DNA of 64,000 nt from contig NZ_RKLR01000013.1 in the NCBI RefSeq assembly GCF_019599465.1, positions 1 through 64,000 of the forward strand. The letters run 5' to 3'. This DNA is from Haloarcula rubra. Its GTDB lineage: Archaea > Halobacteriota > Halobacteria > Halobacteriales > Haloarculaceae. The position numbers and the translations under genes were made by a program. The notes under the pieces are model-generated. The model did not search any database and was not told where the DNA came from. It saw only the letters and a list, made by a program, of their open reading frames with translations. Below, one piece after another: positions 34,854 through 43,979 of the stretch (positions within the stretch are counted from its first letter, which is position 1; each line of letters opens with the position of its first letter).

Positions 34854-36641
34854 CTACCGCTCTTCGACGTGGCGCATCTGGACGGCGATGCCCCGCGTCG
34901 AGGACTGCATCTCAGAGCCGTGCATCTCCGCGCGACCGACGCCGAAGGCGGCGTCGCCCCGCACGACGACTTCGTCGCCGACGCGGATGTCGTCGCTGGC
35001 GTCGACGATGCCCGGCGCGAGCACCGACCCGTGAGGGACGAACGGCTCTATCTCGACGGTCTTCGTCGGGACGGCGCTCTCGACCCAGCGGCGTGCGCCC
35101 GCGAGCGTCATCGAGAGGACGCCGTACTGCTGGGCCAGCGCCGCCAGTTGCTCGCCGTCTTCGTCGTCGGCCCGTAGCTGTGGGTACCGACCCTGCGTGC
35201 CGATGTCGGGGAACAACTCGTCGCCGGCACCGGCGCCGAACTGGTAGTCGGCGACGGCCCGAATCGTGTTGGCCTCGCGGGTGGACTTCTGGTAGGTGTC
35301 CCACCCCTCCAGTTCGGCCGCGAGGTTACCGAGCGAGTCGGCCGTCGTCGGGTGGTCCGTGACGGTGTACGTGAAGTCCAGTCCGAGCGAGTCCTCGACG
35401 CGTTCGCAGATGTCGCGGTACCCCTCGCCGGGGACGTGCGCGATGATGTCGGGGTAGTCGGCGTCGGCGAGGTAGCGTTCGAGCACCTGCGAGACGAACT
35501 CTATCTCGTTGGCAGTCCAGCGGCCGGTCACCACGGAGTCGTAGTGCTGGGCGGGGTAGGTGAGTTCGAGTTCCTGCGGAACGACGCCGATGGGCGACGT
35601 CATCGACAGCATGTGGGCGCGCCAGTGGACGGCGTCGTGGTACTGCTTGTGGCTCTGGGAGTCGCTGTAGGGCTTGCGGGCCGAGCAGGGGACGATGACC
35701 AGCGGCCGGTCGTCGAACCGCGGGACGTAGCGGTCGGTGACGCGCTCGGCGAAGCGCTGAATCTCGACGCGGCGGATGGAGTCCTCGCTCGCCGCCGAGA
35801 GTTGGGCGCGGCGGATGAGCGGCGTGCGCTGTTCGACGTATCCGTACTGCTGGTCCAGTCGGCGGAACGTCGCCGTCAGCCAGTTGTCCTGTCGGGCCTG
35901 CCCCTCGACGTAGTCACGCAGACGGCCGTCGCGGATGCGGCGGCGGACCCGACGGAGTTCGGCGGCGAGGGCGTTGACGTTGTGTTCGACGCAGTCCTCG
36001 CGCGTGAACGCCTCGCGCGGCGTCTGACAGGCCGGACACGAGCAGGGGAGTTCGTCTAAGTCTTCGAGGAAGTACGCCTCGTCCGTCGTGAGGTAGCGAC
36101 CCTCGGTGCCGCGAATCACGGCCCGGTGTGGGTCGACCACGTCGGCGCCCGCGTAGACGAGCGTCGCGACGTTCCGGGGGGTGGCGACGCCCGGGAGATA
36201 GAGTGCGGTGTCGGCGGGGACGGCCTCGCGCGTCGCCGTCACGGCATCGACGAACGCCGAGGCGTGGCCGACGTAGCCCGGCGCGCCCGCGAGGACGTAC
36301 ACGTCGCTGCCGTGGTCGGTGGCGGTGTCGGGCGAGACGACGGCGCCGCTCGGGAAGTCGACGTCGGGGTAGTCGGGAGCGAACGCGTCGGCGACTTCGT
36401 CCGGCGTGCCCGCTGGCAGGCCGCGGTGGGGGAGTATCGTCACCTGCGAGTCGTCGCCCGCCGGCGTCTCCTGTGGCGTCGGCCAGCGACTGCCGGCGTC
36501 GTGGAGGAGACGGTGGACGTCTCCGGGCGTGTCGGCGTCCACGTCGTCGACCAGCGCCGGGGTCGTCACGGACTCGGCGAGGCGCAACTCGCCCAGTCGC
36601 GCGGCGCCGTCGCGCTCGTGGACCTCGAAGTAGTCGGTCAT
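34854..36641 (-). CDS. arcS: Archaeosine synthase subunit alpha
   Basis: A 595-residue TGT-like protein. A degenerate transglycosylase domain covers the first half, with the CSCPAC zinc motif near residue 215. The ArcS core PCSARKPYSDSQSHKQYH follows around residue 340, and a PUA RNA-binding domain forms the C-terminal ~80 residues. It attaches lysine to preQ0 at tRNA G15 during archaeosine synthesis. ATG 36641 gives the family start. Confidence 0.92.
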   Translation of the reverse strand: MTDYFEVHERDGAARLGELRLAESVTTPALVDDVDADTPGDVHRLLHDAGSRWPTPQETPAGDDSQVTILPHRGLPAGTPDEVADAFAPDYPDVDFPSGAVVSPDTATDHGSDVYVLAGAPGYVGHASAFVDAVTATREAVPADTALYLPGVATPRNVATLVYAGADVVDPHRAVIRGTEGRYLTTDEAYFLEDLDELPCSCPACQTPREAFTREDCVEHNVNALAAELRRVRRRIRDGRLRDYVEGQARQDNWLTATFRRLDQQYGYVEQRTPLIRRAQLSAASEDSIRRVEIQRFAERVTDRYVPRFDDRPLVIVPCSARKPYSDSQSHKQYHDAVHWRAHMLSMTSPIGVVPQELELTYPAQHYDSVVTGRWTANEIEFVSQVLERYLADADYPDIIAHVPGEGYRDICERVEDSLGLDFTYTVTDHPTTADSLGNLAAELEGWDTYQKSTREANTIRAVADYQFGAGAGDELFPDIGTQGRYPQLRADDEDGEQLAALAQQYGVLSMTLAGARRWVESAVPTKTVEIEPFVPHGSVLAPGIVDASDDIRVGDEVVVRGDAAFGVGRAEMHGSEMQSSTRGIAVQMRHVEER

Positions 36642-36732
36642 GCCACCTTCTCTGCCACGGGCGCTCAACTATCTTGCTCTTCGAGGGCCGAGACGGGCAA
36701 GGGTAATCCCCGCCGCGTCCGAAACCGTGTCC

Positions 36733-36990
36733 ATGGAGGTCACAGTGTACGGCCACCTCCGGGGAGCCACCGGCGAGAAGACGGTGCCCGTCGACTTCGA
36801 CGGCGGGACGGTTCGTGAGGCGGTGTCGGCTCTCGTCGAGGCGTACCCGCGTGCGGAGCGTCACCTCTTCGACGACGGCGCCCTCGAATCGAGCGTCCGG
36901 CTCTCTGTCGACGGGACCACGGTGGATGCCGACGACCACTGTCCGGCCGACGCCGAACTCAGCGTCCACCCGCCGATGCAGGGTGGCTGA
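36733..36990 (+). CDS. Ubiquitin-like small archaeal modifier protein (SAMP/MoaD fold)
   Basis: An 85-residue beta-grasp protein ending in Gly-Gly (PPMQGG), the group activated by an E1-like UbaA for protein conjugation or sulfur transfer. The N-terminal MEVTVYGHLRGATGEK and internal VSALVEAYP match the SAMP/MoaD family. Which SAMP it represents cannot be decided here. Its ATG is 91 nt from the divergent arcS start, so they share a promoter region. Confidence 0.88.
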   Translation: MEVTVYGHLRGATGEKTVPVDFDGGTVREAVSALVEAYPRAERHLFDDGALESSVRLSVDGTTVDADDHCPADAELSVHPPMQGG

Positions 36991-37029
36991 GCGCGACGCG
37001 GCGCACGTCGACGGCACGCACGCGGCCGA

Positions 37030-37212
37030 CTACGCTATCCGCTCGCCGCCGTCGGTGACGTCGTCCAGCGGTCGGAGGCGATACTCGCCGGACCCGGTGT
37101 GCTGTTCGAGGACGGCCCGTTCGGTGTGGGGCGGCGCCGTCACCGTCGGCGTCGTGATTATCTCTCGCTCGACGATGGCACAGAATCGCCAGTACCCGTC
37201 GGCGTCGGACAT
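37030..37212 (-). CDS. Small hypothetical protein, 60 aa
   Basis: A 60-residue soluble protein (start MSDADGYWRFCAIVEREIIT) with a Trp-Arg-Phe and a VEREI strand, resembling a tiny beta-barrel of the sort common in haloarchaea. ATG 37212 is chosen over an upstream in-frame ATG 57 nt away because the latter adds a basic, low-quality extension. It converges with the SAMP gene. No function can be assigned. Confidence 0.55.
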   Translation of the reverse strand: MSDADGYWRFCAIVEREIITTPTVTAPPHTERAVLEQHTGSGEYRLRPLDDVTDGGERIA

Positions 37213-37316
37213 GGCTAGTCGACTATCGTCCCGCGGCAGACAAAAGCGTGCGGTGTGGTCACGTGGCACGTCCCGGGAGCCGTGGGGTTTTGCCCCTCGG
37301 ACGGTAACGCCCCGGC

Positions 37317-37574
37317 ATGGTCGGGTCCCGAACCGTGACGGCCGTCGTCGGCCTCGTCGTGAGCCTCCTCGTCACTGTGGCGCTCTGGTGGTACTTCGAT
37401 AGCCTGTTCGTCTTCCTGTTCCTCCCGTTCGTCCCGTTCCTCTTCCGGGGGTTGGGCGACGACGAACCGACTGTCGTGCAGGAGTGTCCCCACTGCGGGT
37501 TTCAGGCGACGGTGGACTCCTACGACTACTGCCCCAGAGACGGTACACGGCTGGAGCCGGCGTCGGACCGGTAG
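37317..37574 (+). CDS. Membrane-anchored zinc-ribbon protein, 85 aa
   Basis: Two hydrophobic segments (about residues 6-25 and 29-44) followed by a cytoplasmic tail with CPHC (Cys57, Cys60) and CPRDG (Cys72), a typical but three-Cys zinc ribbon. It could tether a partner to the membrane. Similar small 'TM plus ribbon' proteins are frequent in haloarchaea. Unknown function. Confidence 0.7.
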   Translation: MVGSRTVTAVVGLVVSLLVTVALWWYFDSLFVFLFLPFVPFLFRGLGDDEPTVVQECPHCGFQATVDSYDYCPRDGTRLEPASDR

Positions 37575-37623
37575 CACCCGTTCCTGACAAGCATTTATTA
37601 CGAACGCGTTGATAGGTCCGCGT

Positions 37624-38112
37624 ATGTCGGGGGTTCGAAAGGGGACCTGCGAGGACGTGCCAGCGGTCCAGCGCGTCGCTCGCCGGGCGTGGCACGGCGC
37701 CCACGACGACATCGTCGGCGCGGCCACCGTCGACGCGTTCCTCCAGCGGTACTACACGCCGTCGCGGCTGGACGACGCCGTCACGGACTCGGACCGCGTG
37801 TTTCTCGTCGCGACGGTCGACGGCGACGTGGTCGGGTTCGCCGAGGCCGGGCCGACGGAGGCCGACCGGACGTGGTCACTCGCACGCTGTTACGTCGACC
37901 CGGGGCACTGGCGCGAGGGTATCGGCACGGCGTTGCTCGACGCCATCGAGTCTGGCGTCCGGGACCGCGGCGGGCGACGCCTGCGGTTGGTCGTCATGGC
38001 CGACAACGACGACGCCGTCGCGTTCTACGAGTCGCGTGGGTTCCTCCGCGTCGACGACCACTACGACGAGTTCCTCGACGTCGACGGCTACGTCTACGCG
38101 AAGTCGCTCTAG
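37624..38112 (+). CDS. GNAT family N-acetyltransferase
   Basis: A 162-residue acetyltransferase. The acetyl-CoA pyrophosphate loop is in WREGIGTALLDAIE (about residues 99-112), and the C-terminal ADNDDAVAFYESRGFLRVD matches motif B of GNAT proteins. The substrate is unknown; the RimI-like layout suggests a small molecule or protein N-terminus. The stop overlaps the 3' end of the convergent methyltransferase gene by 4 nt. Confidence 0.85.
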   Translation: MSGVRKGTCEDVPAVQRVARRAWHGAHDDIVGAATVDAFLQRYYTPSRLDDAVTDSDRVFLVATVDGDVVGFAEAGPTEADRTWSLARCYVDPGHWREGIGTALLDAIESGVRDRGGRRLRLVVMADNDDAVAFYESRGFLRVDDHYDEFLDVDGYVYAKSL

Positions 38113-38723
38113 TCTCGGCGCTCTGCGACGAGGACGCCGACCTGTTCGGAGACCATCTCGACGGCCGTGAGTGCGTAGCCCGCGTCGGTGAAGGCATCGG
38201 CGAGGACGCCGACCGTCGCCGGGTCGTCCACCTCGGGGCTGTAGAAGGGGTCCTCTGGGTTCGGTTCGCCGAAGAACATCACGTCGCCGAGGACGATGCG
38301 GCGCGGCCCCAGTTCGGCGATGACGTCGATGGCCTCGCGCTTCTCGTCGTCGCCGAGGTGGTGCATCGCGAAGTTCGAGGTGACGATATCGACGGCGACG
38401 CCGTCGGGCACCTGCGGGTCGCGGAAGCGACCCTCGCCGAAGGTGACGTTCGCGACGCCGTCCTCGGCGGCCTTCTCGCGGGCCTGTTCGATCATCCCCT
38501 CGCTGATGTCGCGGCCGACGACCTCGCCGGCGGCGTCGGCCAGGCCGAAGGCGATAGCGCCCGTCCCGGTGCCCAAGTCGAGTACCACGTCGTCAGATTG
38601 GGGGTCGGCGTGGGCGACGACGAGGTCCGCACAGGCCCGGTACTCCGGGGAGTCCTGACTCTCGTCGTAGTCGGCGGCGTGGTCGGAGAAGCGGTCCGCG
38701 TGTTCGTCAAGCGACTTCTTCAT
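38109..38723 (-). CDS. Class I SAM-dependent methyltransferase
   Basis: A 204-residue protein with motif I VLDLGTGTGAIAFGLAD (about residues 47-63), an acidic motif II (GRDISEGM) and motif III-like VTSNFAMHHL. This type (ubiE/methyltransferase-11 like) acts on small molecules; the substrate is not deducible. ATG 38723 is taken. It overlaps the acetyltransferase gene 3' to 3'. Confidence 0.83.
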   Translation of the reverse strand: MKKSLDEHADRFSDHAADYDESQDSPEYRACADLVVAHADPQSDDVVLDLGTGTGAIAFGLADAAGEVVGRDISEGMIEQAREKAAEDGVANVTFGEGRFRDPQVPDGVAVDIVTSNFAMHHLGDDEKREAIDVIAELGPRRIVLGDVMFFGEPNPEDPFYSPEVDDPATVGVLADAFTDAGYALTAVEMVSEQVGVLVAERRD

Positions 38724-38908
38724 ACCCGCCGCTACGGGCGGTGGCGTGAAAGGCGCCGCGGATGCGGTCGGCGCCCTGAGAGGGGTGGCAGAGAGGGCAG
38801 GAACCGAGCGGGGACCGGGCGGCGAGAGGGGTGGGGCTCGGTGGAGTGGGGTCACGCGCCGGTCGCCATGTCGACGGCGCGCGTGGGAGCGTCAGCGGTC
38901 AGGGGACG

Positions 38909-39169
38909 TTACTTGCCGGACGCGCCAGCCGCGGCCTCGCTCGCGTTGGCCGCCGTGTCGGCGCCCTCACCGCCGCCCGGTGTCAGACCGCTGATGGTCT
39001 CACCGATGCCGTCCTTGGCCTCGCCGGCCGAGGGGCCGACCTCCCCGAGGATGTCGCCGACGAACTCCGGTACCTGCGCGGGCAGGTCTGCGGGCGGGCC
39101 GGCCTGCATCGCCATCCGCGCCGCGTCGTTTGCGAACGTTGCCATCGTGAGCGGGTCTGCTTCGAACAT
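38909..39169 (-). CDS. Hypothetical protein, 86 aa, Ala/Gly-rich
   Basis: A small protein whose N-terminal half forms a possible helix pair and whose C-terminal 35 residues are low-complexity Gly/Ala/Glu. No signal peptide or motif. Codon pattern looks normal for the region. Flanking gaps of 185 and 189 bp hold nothing obvious except AT-rich stretches before 39290. Not recognised. Confidence 0.55.
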   Translation of the reverse strand: MFEADPLTMATFANDAARMAMQAGPPADLPAQVPEFVGDILGEVGPSAGEAKDGIGETISGLTPGGGEGADTAANASEAAAGASGK

Positions 39170-39358
39170 CGCAACTCGGTCTTCCGGGGACAGGTGTAAA
39201 GTGGGGGGTGGCAGTGAAGGCGATTTCCGGCCGGTTTCGGGCCGACTTTACGACGTTTAACGCAGATTAAACCGGCCTAAAGCGAATCGATCAGGTCGCA
39301 GGCGCCGGGTTCCAGATTCGGACCGATTCGCCACCGAGGGCGCGCCGTGCGCGGCCGA

Positions 39359-40663
39359 CTACAGGTCGTACTGCTCGCGGACGAGGTGGTCGAGCCCCCG
39401 GTCTTCGAGGCGGTCCATCGGTGCGAGCATGGTCAACTGGACGACCCCCGGTAGCCGACCGATTTCGACGCCACCGGTGAACGTACACCGAGTGCGCACC
39501 TCGCCCTCGGTCATGTCCAGCAGCGTCCCCGCCCGGTCGAAGGCGTTCTCGGTGGCGTCGTTGACCGTCGCGCCGGAGCCGACCACCTGAATCGGCCCCA
39601 TGTCCGTCTCGACGTCGACGCCGTACTCCGCGCCGAGTGCTTCGCCGGCCTCAACGTCGTCGTCCGTGTACGGTTTGGCGATGTGCGGGAGGTCCTCGTC
39701 GTTGGGCAGGAGTATCGGCCCATCGATGTCTAGTCCCTCGATGACCTCCACCTCGAACTCGGTGTGGCCGCTGACGTCGGTGGTGTGCAAGGCCAGTTCG
39801 CCGTCGCCCTGATTGGCGTGCATGTCGCCGACGTAGATGCCGCCGCCGTCGATCTTCACCGGGCAGACGAGGATGGCCCCCTCCCGAACGGCGTTGATGT
39901 CCATGTGCCCGTCCGTTCGCTCGGCGAGTTCGTCTTCGCTGTCGAGGCCCCAGTCGTGGTCGGCGCCGATGAGGAACTGGCCGAAGTCCCCGGCGTTGTG
40001 CGAGTCCGGCAGTTCGATGGGCGGCGTCGTCCCGATGTTCCCGAGGAACGGCCGGAGGTGTCCGAGCGTCCCCGGCATCTCCGAGGGTTCGTACAATAGG
40101 ATGGGGTGCTGGCGGGAATTCTCCGGGAGCGCCATGGCCTCGTCGGCCCGTTCGGCGAGGTCGTGGGCGGCCTCGCTGTCGACCGTCAATCCCACCTCGC
40201 CGTCGTGGTCGAAGACGGCCGTGATACCGTACTCGAAGGCGAAGGAGGAGGCGTTGGCCCCACACTCCGCACACCGGATGGACTCCTCGCCGGTGCCCTC
40301 GACGACGCTCTCGGGCCACTCGGCACCGCACTCCGGGCACTTGTGGTCGACGAACGGGTCGTCACCGAAGGCGCCCTCGCGTTCGTCCATCGACCCGGTG
40401 CTGGTGGCGACGCTGGTCACCTCGATGTCGTTGATGCGGATGGCGATGGCGTCACCGACCTCTGCGCCGTCGACGCGAATCGGTTTCGTCACCTCGTGGC
40501 CACCCCGGAACTCGGGCGTAATCATCGGCCCCCAACAGGCCGGTGGCGTGTGTGTCCGCACCGTGCCGCCGTCGGCGACCGTTCCCGCCCACTCTTGCTC
40601 TGGCCCGACCAGTCCGAGCGTGTACTCGTCGACTTCGAGCTCTTTCGTGACTTGCTGTGACAT
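39359..40663 (-). CDS. Acetamidase/formamidase family hydrolase with zinc ribbon
   Basis: A 434-residue FmdA/AmdA-fold amidase, hydrolysing formamide or acetamide-type substrates to ammonia and acid. Recognisable parts are GPMITPEF near residue 47, the metal-site GDMHANQGDGE around residue 280 and a conserved C-terminal half. A zinc ribbon (CPECG...CAECG, about residues 107-136) is inserted in the N-terminal half. No urea or amide transport genes are adjacent. Substrate unproven. Confidence 0.85.
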   Translation of the reverse strand: MSQQVTKELEVDEYTLGLVGPEQEWAGTVADGGTVRTHTPPACWGPMITPEFRGGHEVTKPIRVDGAEVGDAIAIRINDIEVTSVATSTGSMDEREGAFGDDPFVDHKCPECGAEWPESVVEGTGEESIRCAECGANASSFAFEYGITAVFDHDGEVGLTVDSEAAHDLAERADEAMALPENSRQHPILLYEPSEMPGTLGHLRPFLGNIGTTPPIELPDSHNAGDFGQFLIGADHDWGLDSEDELAERTDGHMDINAVREGAILVCPVKIDGGGIYVGDMHANQGDGELALHTTDVSGHTEFEVEVIEGLDIDGPILLPNDEDLPHIAKPYTDDDVEAGEALGAEYGVDVETDMGPIQVVGSGATVNDATENAFDRAGTLLDMTEGEVRTRCTFTGGVEIGRLPGVVQLTMLAPMDRLEDRGLDHLVREQYDL

Positions 40664-40759
40664 ACCACGCTACTGTTGGGAGTCGAACAGAATAAGCGTA
40701 CGGCCCAATCGACGACCGGGTTCGCGTCGACGGCCCGGAGACGACCGTTCGCCGTCGGA

Positions 40760-40841
40760 CTCGCTACTGCTCGTCGGTTCCCTGCGGTCACCGCGTCGCT
40801 TCGAGGGCCGCTCCTCCGGTCGCGCCCCTCGCTACTGCTCG
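40760..40841 (+). repeat. 14-bp direct repeat between acetamidase and tgtA
   Basis: CTCGCTACTGCTCG occurs at 40760-40773 and again at 40828-40841 in the 235-bp gap between two minus-strand genes. The gap has GGTCGC/GCTCC-type short repeats, frequent in haloarchaeal intergenic DNA. No gene is seen. Confidence 0.5.
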
Positions 40842-40898
40842 CGGGTCGCTCCGCTCCCCGCTCGCAATCCGAGACCCCTCACTTCGTTCGGGCTCTCG

Positions 40899-42371
40899 CT
40901 AGTCCCTCGCGTGCAGGTCACGCAGTCGCACCCCGTCGGGCACCGTCTCCAGCGCCGTCGCGGGCCAGTCGTCGTGGACCAGCGTGAACTCCACGTCGGG
41001 GTGCAGGCTGACGAGACGGGCGACGCCGTCGGCGGCGGCCTCGTAGGCCGCCCGGTCGGTCCGCTCGGGCACCTCGGCGGTCAGCGGATACGTCTCCGCG
41101 AGTTCGCGGGGGTACGGACCGAACGGTGGGACGACGCCCCACGTCTCGTCGTAGCGGTCGTTCGACCCGCCCTCGGTCAGGAGCACCGAGTCGGCGTCCA
41201 GTTCGAACCGGTCCAGTCGCTCGTGGTGGCGCAGCACCTCGGGTCTGCGCGCGCTCTCGGTGGAGGTGTAGAAGAAGGCGTCCTTCGAGACGGGGTCGGT
41301 CCGTTCGAGTTGCTCGGCGTGGGAGAGCAGTGCGCGGTAGCCGTCGAGCATCGTCGGGTGCCCGCGGGCGCGAGAGTCGACCAGTTCCATGAGGTTCCCC
41401 GAACGGATGGCCTGCCGGACGGTCCGAATCTCGCCGTAGGTGACGTGGAGGTTGTGCCGGGCCAGCAGGTCCTCGCGGGTATCGTCGGCCATCGAACGAA
41501 GTCCCGCGGGGGTGTGGTCGGTACAGACCGGGCACTGACACGGGAAGTACTCGAGGTCGTCCAGCAGTTCGGTGCCCCGGACCGTGAGGTAGCGGTCGTC
41601 GCGGGCGTACAGGGCGTAGGCCGCCGAGTCGAAGAGGTCACAGCCCAGCGCCGCCGCCATCGCGAACATCATCGGGTGGCCGGCACCGAACAGGTGGACC
41701 GGTCCCGTCTCGCCGAGGCCGCGCTTGCAGGCCGCGACGACGTCCGCGAGGTCGGCGTAGCGGTACTCGTTCATCAGCGGCACGACGGCACCCAGCGGGA
41801 ACACGTCCAGCCCCGTCGATTTGGCGTCTCGCGCACCCTGCTCACGCAGGTCGGGGTACGTCGACCCCTGCACCGGCGCGGAGACGAGCATCTCGCCGGT
41901 GTCGACCGCGGTCGCTCGCTCCAGTCGCTCCTGCGTGGTCTCGAGTTCCGACTCGGCGCGTTCGCGGTCGACGTCGGGCGGCGTCGGGATGTCCACCGGC
42001 GTCCCGATGTCCGACCCGATGTCGTGCTGGAACTGGAGAATCTCCTCGGTGGTCACGTCGATGTCGCCGTACTCGGCGAGTTGGAACGACCCCGAGTCGG
42101 TCATGATGGCACCCGAGAAGTCCAGCAGGTCGTGCAGACCCCGTTCGAGGGCCGGCTCACGGAGGTCCTCGGAGCCGTGGAGGATGTAGCTGTTCGTGAT
42201 GAGAATCTCCGCGCCGAACTCGGATTCGAGCGCCGACGGGTCGACCGTCTGGACGTGGGGGTTGACCACGGGGAGGATAGTCGGCGTCTGGACCGTGACG
42301 CCGGCGCGCGGCACCTCGAGTTCGCCGAGACGGCCCGCAGCGTCGTAGGCCCGGACCTCGAAGTTCGTCAT
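40899..42371 (-). CDS. tgtA: tRNA-guanine(15) transglycosylase
   Basis: A 490-residue archaeal TGT, which swaps guanine-15 for preQ0 in tRNA, the first archaeosine step on tRNA. The catalytic Asp lies in MTDSGSFQ (about residue 92), and the zinc site is CQCPVC near residue 280. The PUA domain of longer archaeal TGTs is absent, as is usual in haloarchaea where ArcS carries it. Upstream of arcS and RaSEA on the same strand, but separated by other genes. Confidence 0.93.
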   Translation of the reverse strand: MTNFEVRAYDAAGRLGELEVPRAGVTVQTPTILPVVNPHVQTVDPSALESEFGAEILITNSYILHGSEDLREPALERGLHDLLDFSGAIMTDSGSFQLAEYGDIDVTTEEILQFQHDIGSDIGTPVDIPTPPDVDRERAESELETTQERLERATAVDTGEMLVSAPVQGSTYPDLREQGARDAKSTGLDVFPLGAVVPLMNEYRYADLADVVAACKRGLGETGPVHLFGAGHPMMFAMAAALGCDLFDSAAYALYARDDRYLTVRGTELLDDLEYFPCQCPVCTDHTPAGLRSMADDTREDLLARHNLHVTYGEIRTVRQAIRSGNLMELVDSRARGHPTMLDGYRALLSHAEQLERTDPVSKDAFFYTSTESARRPEVLRHHERLDRFELDADSVLLTEGGSNDRYDETWGVVPPFGPYPRELAETYPLTAEVPERTDRAAYEAAADGVARLVSLHPDVEFTLVHDDWPATALETVPDGVRLRDLHARD

Positions 42372-42409
42372 GAGCGTCGTCGGCGGGGCGCGCGCCTAAG
42401 GGTTGTGTT

Positions 42410-42841
42410 CTACAGGTCGGTCGGGTCCAGTCGGTCGACGAGGCCGTCGAAGTCGTCGTCGAAACTGAGGACTGCATCGATGTCGTGATGCTCAGCCTGC
42501 GCGACGAGAATGGAGTCGGTGAAACTCAGGTTCTGGTCGTCGTAGCGCTCGAACACGTCGATACCGTCTGTGAACAGCGCGTGAGACACGTGCAGAATCT
42601 CGTACACCTCCGGAAACGACCCAGTTCCACGGAGGCGTCGTCCCAGTCGATGAGCAGCCTCGATAGAGTTGCTCCGCTTGAGCGTCAGCGTGACCGCCTC
42701 GTCGTAGACGTACTCGCTGACGTAGGGCTGCCCGTGTTCGCCGTCGTACACCGTCTCCAATGCATCGCTGGCGGCTGTGTGCCGAGCCGAATCGGTGTCG
42801 TGGTCGGCGTAAAGAACACCCGTATCGACGAGGACAGTCAT
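42410..42841 (-). CDS. vapC: PIN-domain ribonuclease (VapC-like toxin)
   Basis: A 143-residue PIN domain with the acidic active site Asp6 (VDTG), Glu43 or Glu48, Asp109 (FTDS) and Asp128 (SFDDDFD). VapC toxins cleave RNA, often tRNA or rRNA, when released from the antitoxin. Its ATG overlaps the stop of the antitoxin gene by ATGA, the standard order (antitoxin first). Could instead act as a housekeeping nuclease. Confidence 0.85.
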   Translation of the reverse strand: MTVLVDTGVLYADHDTDSARHTAASDALETVYDGEHGQPYVSEYVYDEAVTLTLKRSNSIEAAHRLGRRLRGTGSFPEVYEILHVSHALFTDGIDVFERYDDQNLSFTDSILVAQAEHHDIDAVLSFDDDFDGLVDRLDPTDL

Positions 42842-43113
42842 CCGTAGAGTATATCGTCGATATCTTCTTCGTCAGTCTCGGTGCCCGAACTGAATCTACC
42901 GCGCTGCATCGCTTCTTTCTCGTCGTCAGTGAGTGGGACCGCGGACTCCCGGAACGAGTCGACGACCTCTGCCCGCGACTCGTACGCGTCGTCGATGAGC
43001 CGTGAGAGGAGTTCCTGCTGCGTGACCGTCTTGCCGGCTTTCAGCCGAATCTCGGCCTGTAGCTCTTCGAGACGGGACTTGGCGTCCTCGTCGACCTTGA
43101 CCGCTGTCGCCAT
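42838..43113 (-). CDS. vapB: Antitoxin of VapBC-like pair
   Basis: A 91-residue protein with an N-terminal ribbon-helix-helix-like segment (KVDEDAKSRLEELQAEIRLK) and a C-terminal acidic tail (DEEDIDDILYG) suitable for capping the PIN active site. It is coupled to the PIN gene by a 4-nt overlap. Autoregulation is the usual mode; no clear operator was identified upstream. Confidence 0.8.
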   Translation of the reverse strand: MATAVKVDEDAKSRLEELQAEIRLKAGKTVTQQELLSRLIDDAYESRAEVVDSFRESAVPLTDDEKEAMQRGRFSSGTETDEEDIDDILYG

Positions 43114-43156
43114 GATTACTTGGTAACTCTCTCTACCCGATAAACGTTGGTACGAG

Positions 43157-43702
43157 TCAGCGCTCGAACAGCGCGTAGTACATGATACCCACCGCCGAGC
43201 GGCCGTCCTGCAGGTCGCCGGCCTGCACGGCCTCTAGTAGCGCCTCGAACGTCGTCGTCTCGACGCGGATGGACTCGTTGAAGTCGAGGTCCTGTTCGGC
43301 CGTCGGCGTACACCCCTCGGCGAGGAAGTAGTGGAACACCGAGTCGGCGTAGCCGTTGGCCGGTTCCGCGGTGTAGAGGTGGCGCACGTCGTCGGCCTCG
43401 TAGCCCGTCTCCTCGCGGAGTTCCCGGTCGACGGCGGCCCGCGGTGCGTCGTCGTCGGCCTCCATACTCCCGGCCGGGAGCGCGCGATTGAGGCGCTTGA
43501 CCGCCTGTCGCCACTCTTCGATGACGACGACGTCGCCGTCTGCGGTAAAGGGCAGTATCACGACACTGTCGCCCTCCCGCAGGAAGTCGAAGTCCGACTC
43601 GGTCCCGTCGGGCAGTCGCACGTCCTCGTGGACGATGTCGAACCCCGGGCACGTGTAGGCCGTCTCCGTGTCGAGCGTCTCCCACGCGAGGTCGTCTGGC
43701 AT
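43157..43702 (-). CDS. NUDIX hydrolase, ADP-ribose pyrophosphatase-like
   Basis: A 181-residue NUDIX protein. The box GSMEADDD...RELREETGYE keeps the catalytic REL-x-EE-x-G, but one extra residue sits before REL and the first Glu is Asp. The preceding LPAG motif and C-terminal beta strands suggest ADP-ribose or related nucleoside diphosphates. ATG 43702 is taken; the open frame continues upstream without protein-like character. Confidence 0.85.
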   Translation of the reverse strand: MPDDLAWETLDTETAYTCPGFDIVHEDVRLPDGTESDFDFLREGDSVVILPFTADGDVVVIEEWRQAVKRLNRALPAGSMEADDDAPRAAVDRELREETGYEADDVRHLYTAEPANGYADSVFHYFLAEGCTPTAEQDLDFNESIRVETTTFEALLEAVQAGDLQDGRSAVGIMYYALFER

Positions 43703-43786
43703 GCGCGGGTCTGGGGACGGGACTGATAAACCCGTGGCGATTGCAAGCCTAGCGCGTATCCGAGCGGCCGTCGTAGTAACGACTCG

Positions 43787-43912
43787 ATGAGAACATCCTC
43801 GATAGTCCTCGTCTGTGGCGCACTCCTGTTCGCACTCCCGGTTCCCGGCACGTTCATCGCCGGCGCACTCGTGATGCTCGGCGGCGGCGTGGCCCGCTGG
43901 CTCGGGTCGTAG
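43787..43912 (+). CDS. Tiny membrane protein, 41 aa
   Basis: ATG 43787 to TAG 43912 encodes 41 residues, nearly all hydrophobic, with two helices and a Gly-rich turn (GGGVAR), starting MRTSSIVLVCGALLFALPVP. Such 40-50 residue membrane peptides are numerous in haloarchaea. Divergent from the NUDIX gene by 84 bp. Function unknown. Confidence 0.55.
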   Translation: MRTSSIVLVCGALLFALPVPGTFIAGALVMLGGGVARWLGS

Positions 43913-43979
43913 ACGGCCTCGAGCGCGGGTTCGCGAGCGGTCTTCCTCGAATATTTCGACCGGTGAGCGACGGCAGTCC

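Noticed and set aside
40664-40898. Insertion sequence remnant between acetamidase and tgtA
   Set aside because: Only a short 14-bp direct repeat and GC-rich motifs common in haloarchaeal gaps; no terminal inverted repeats or transposase fragment.
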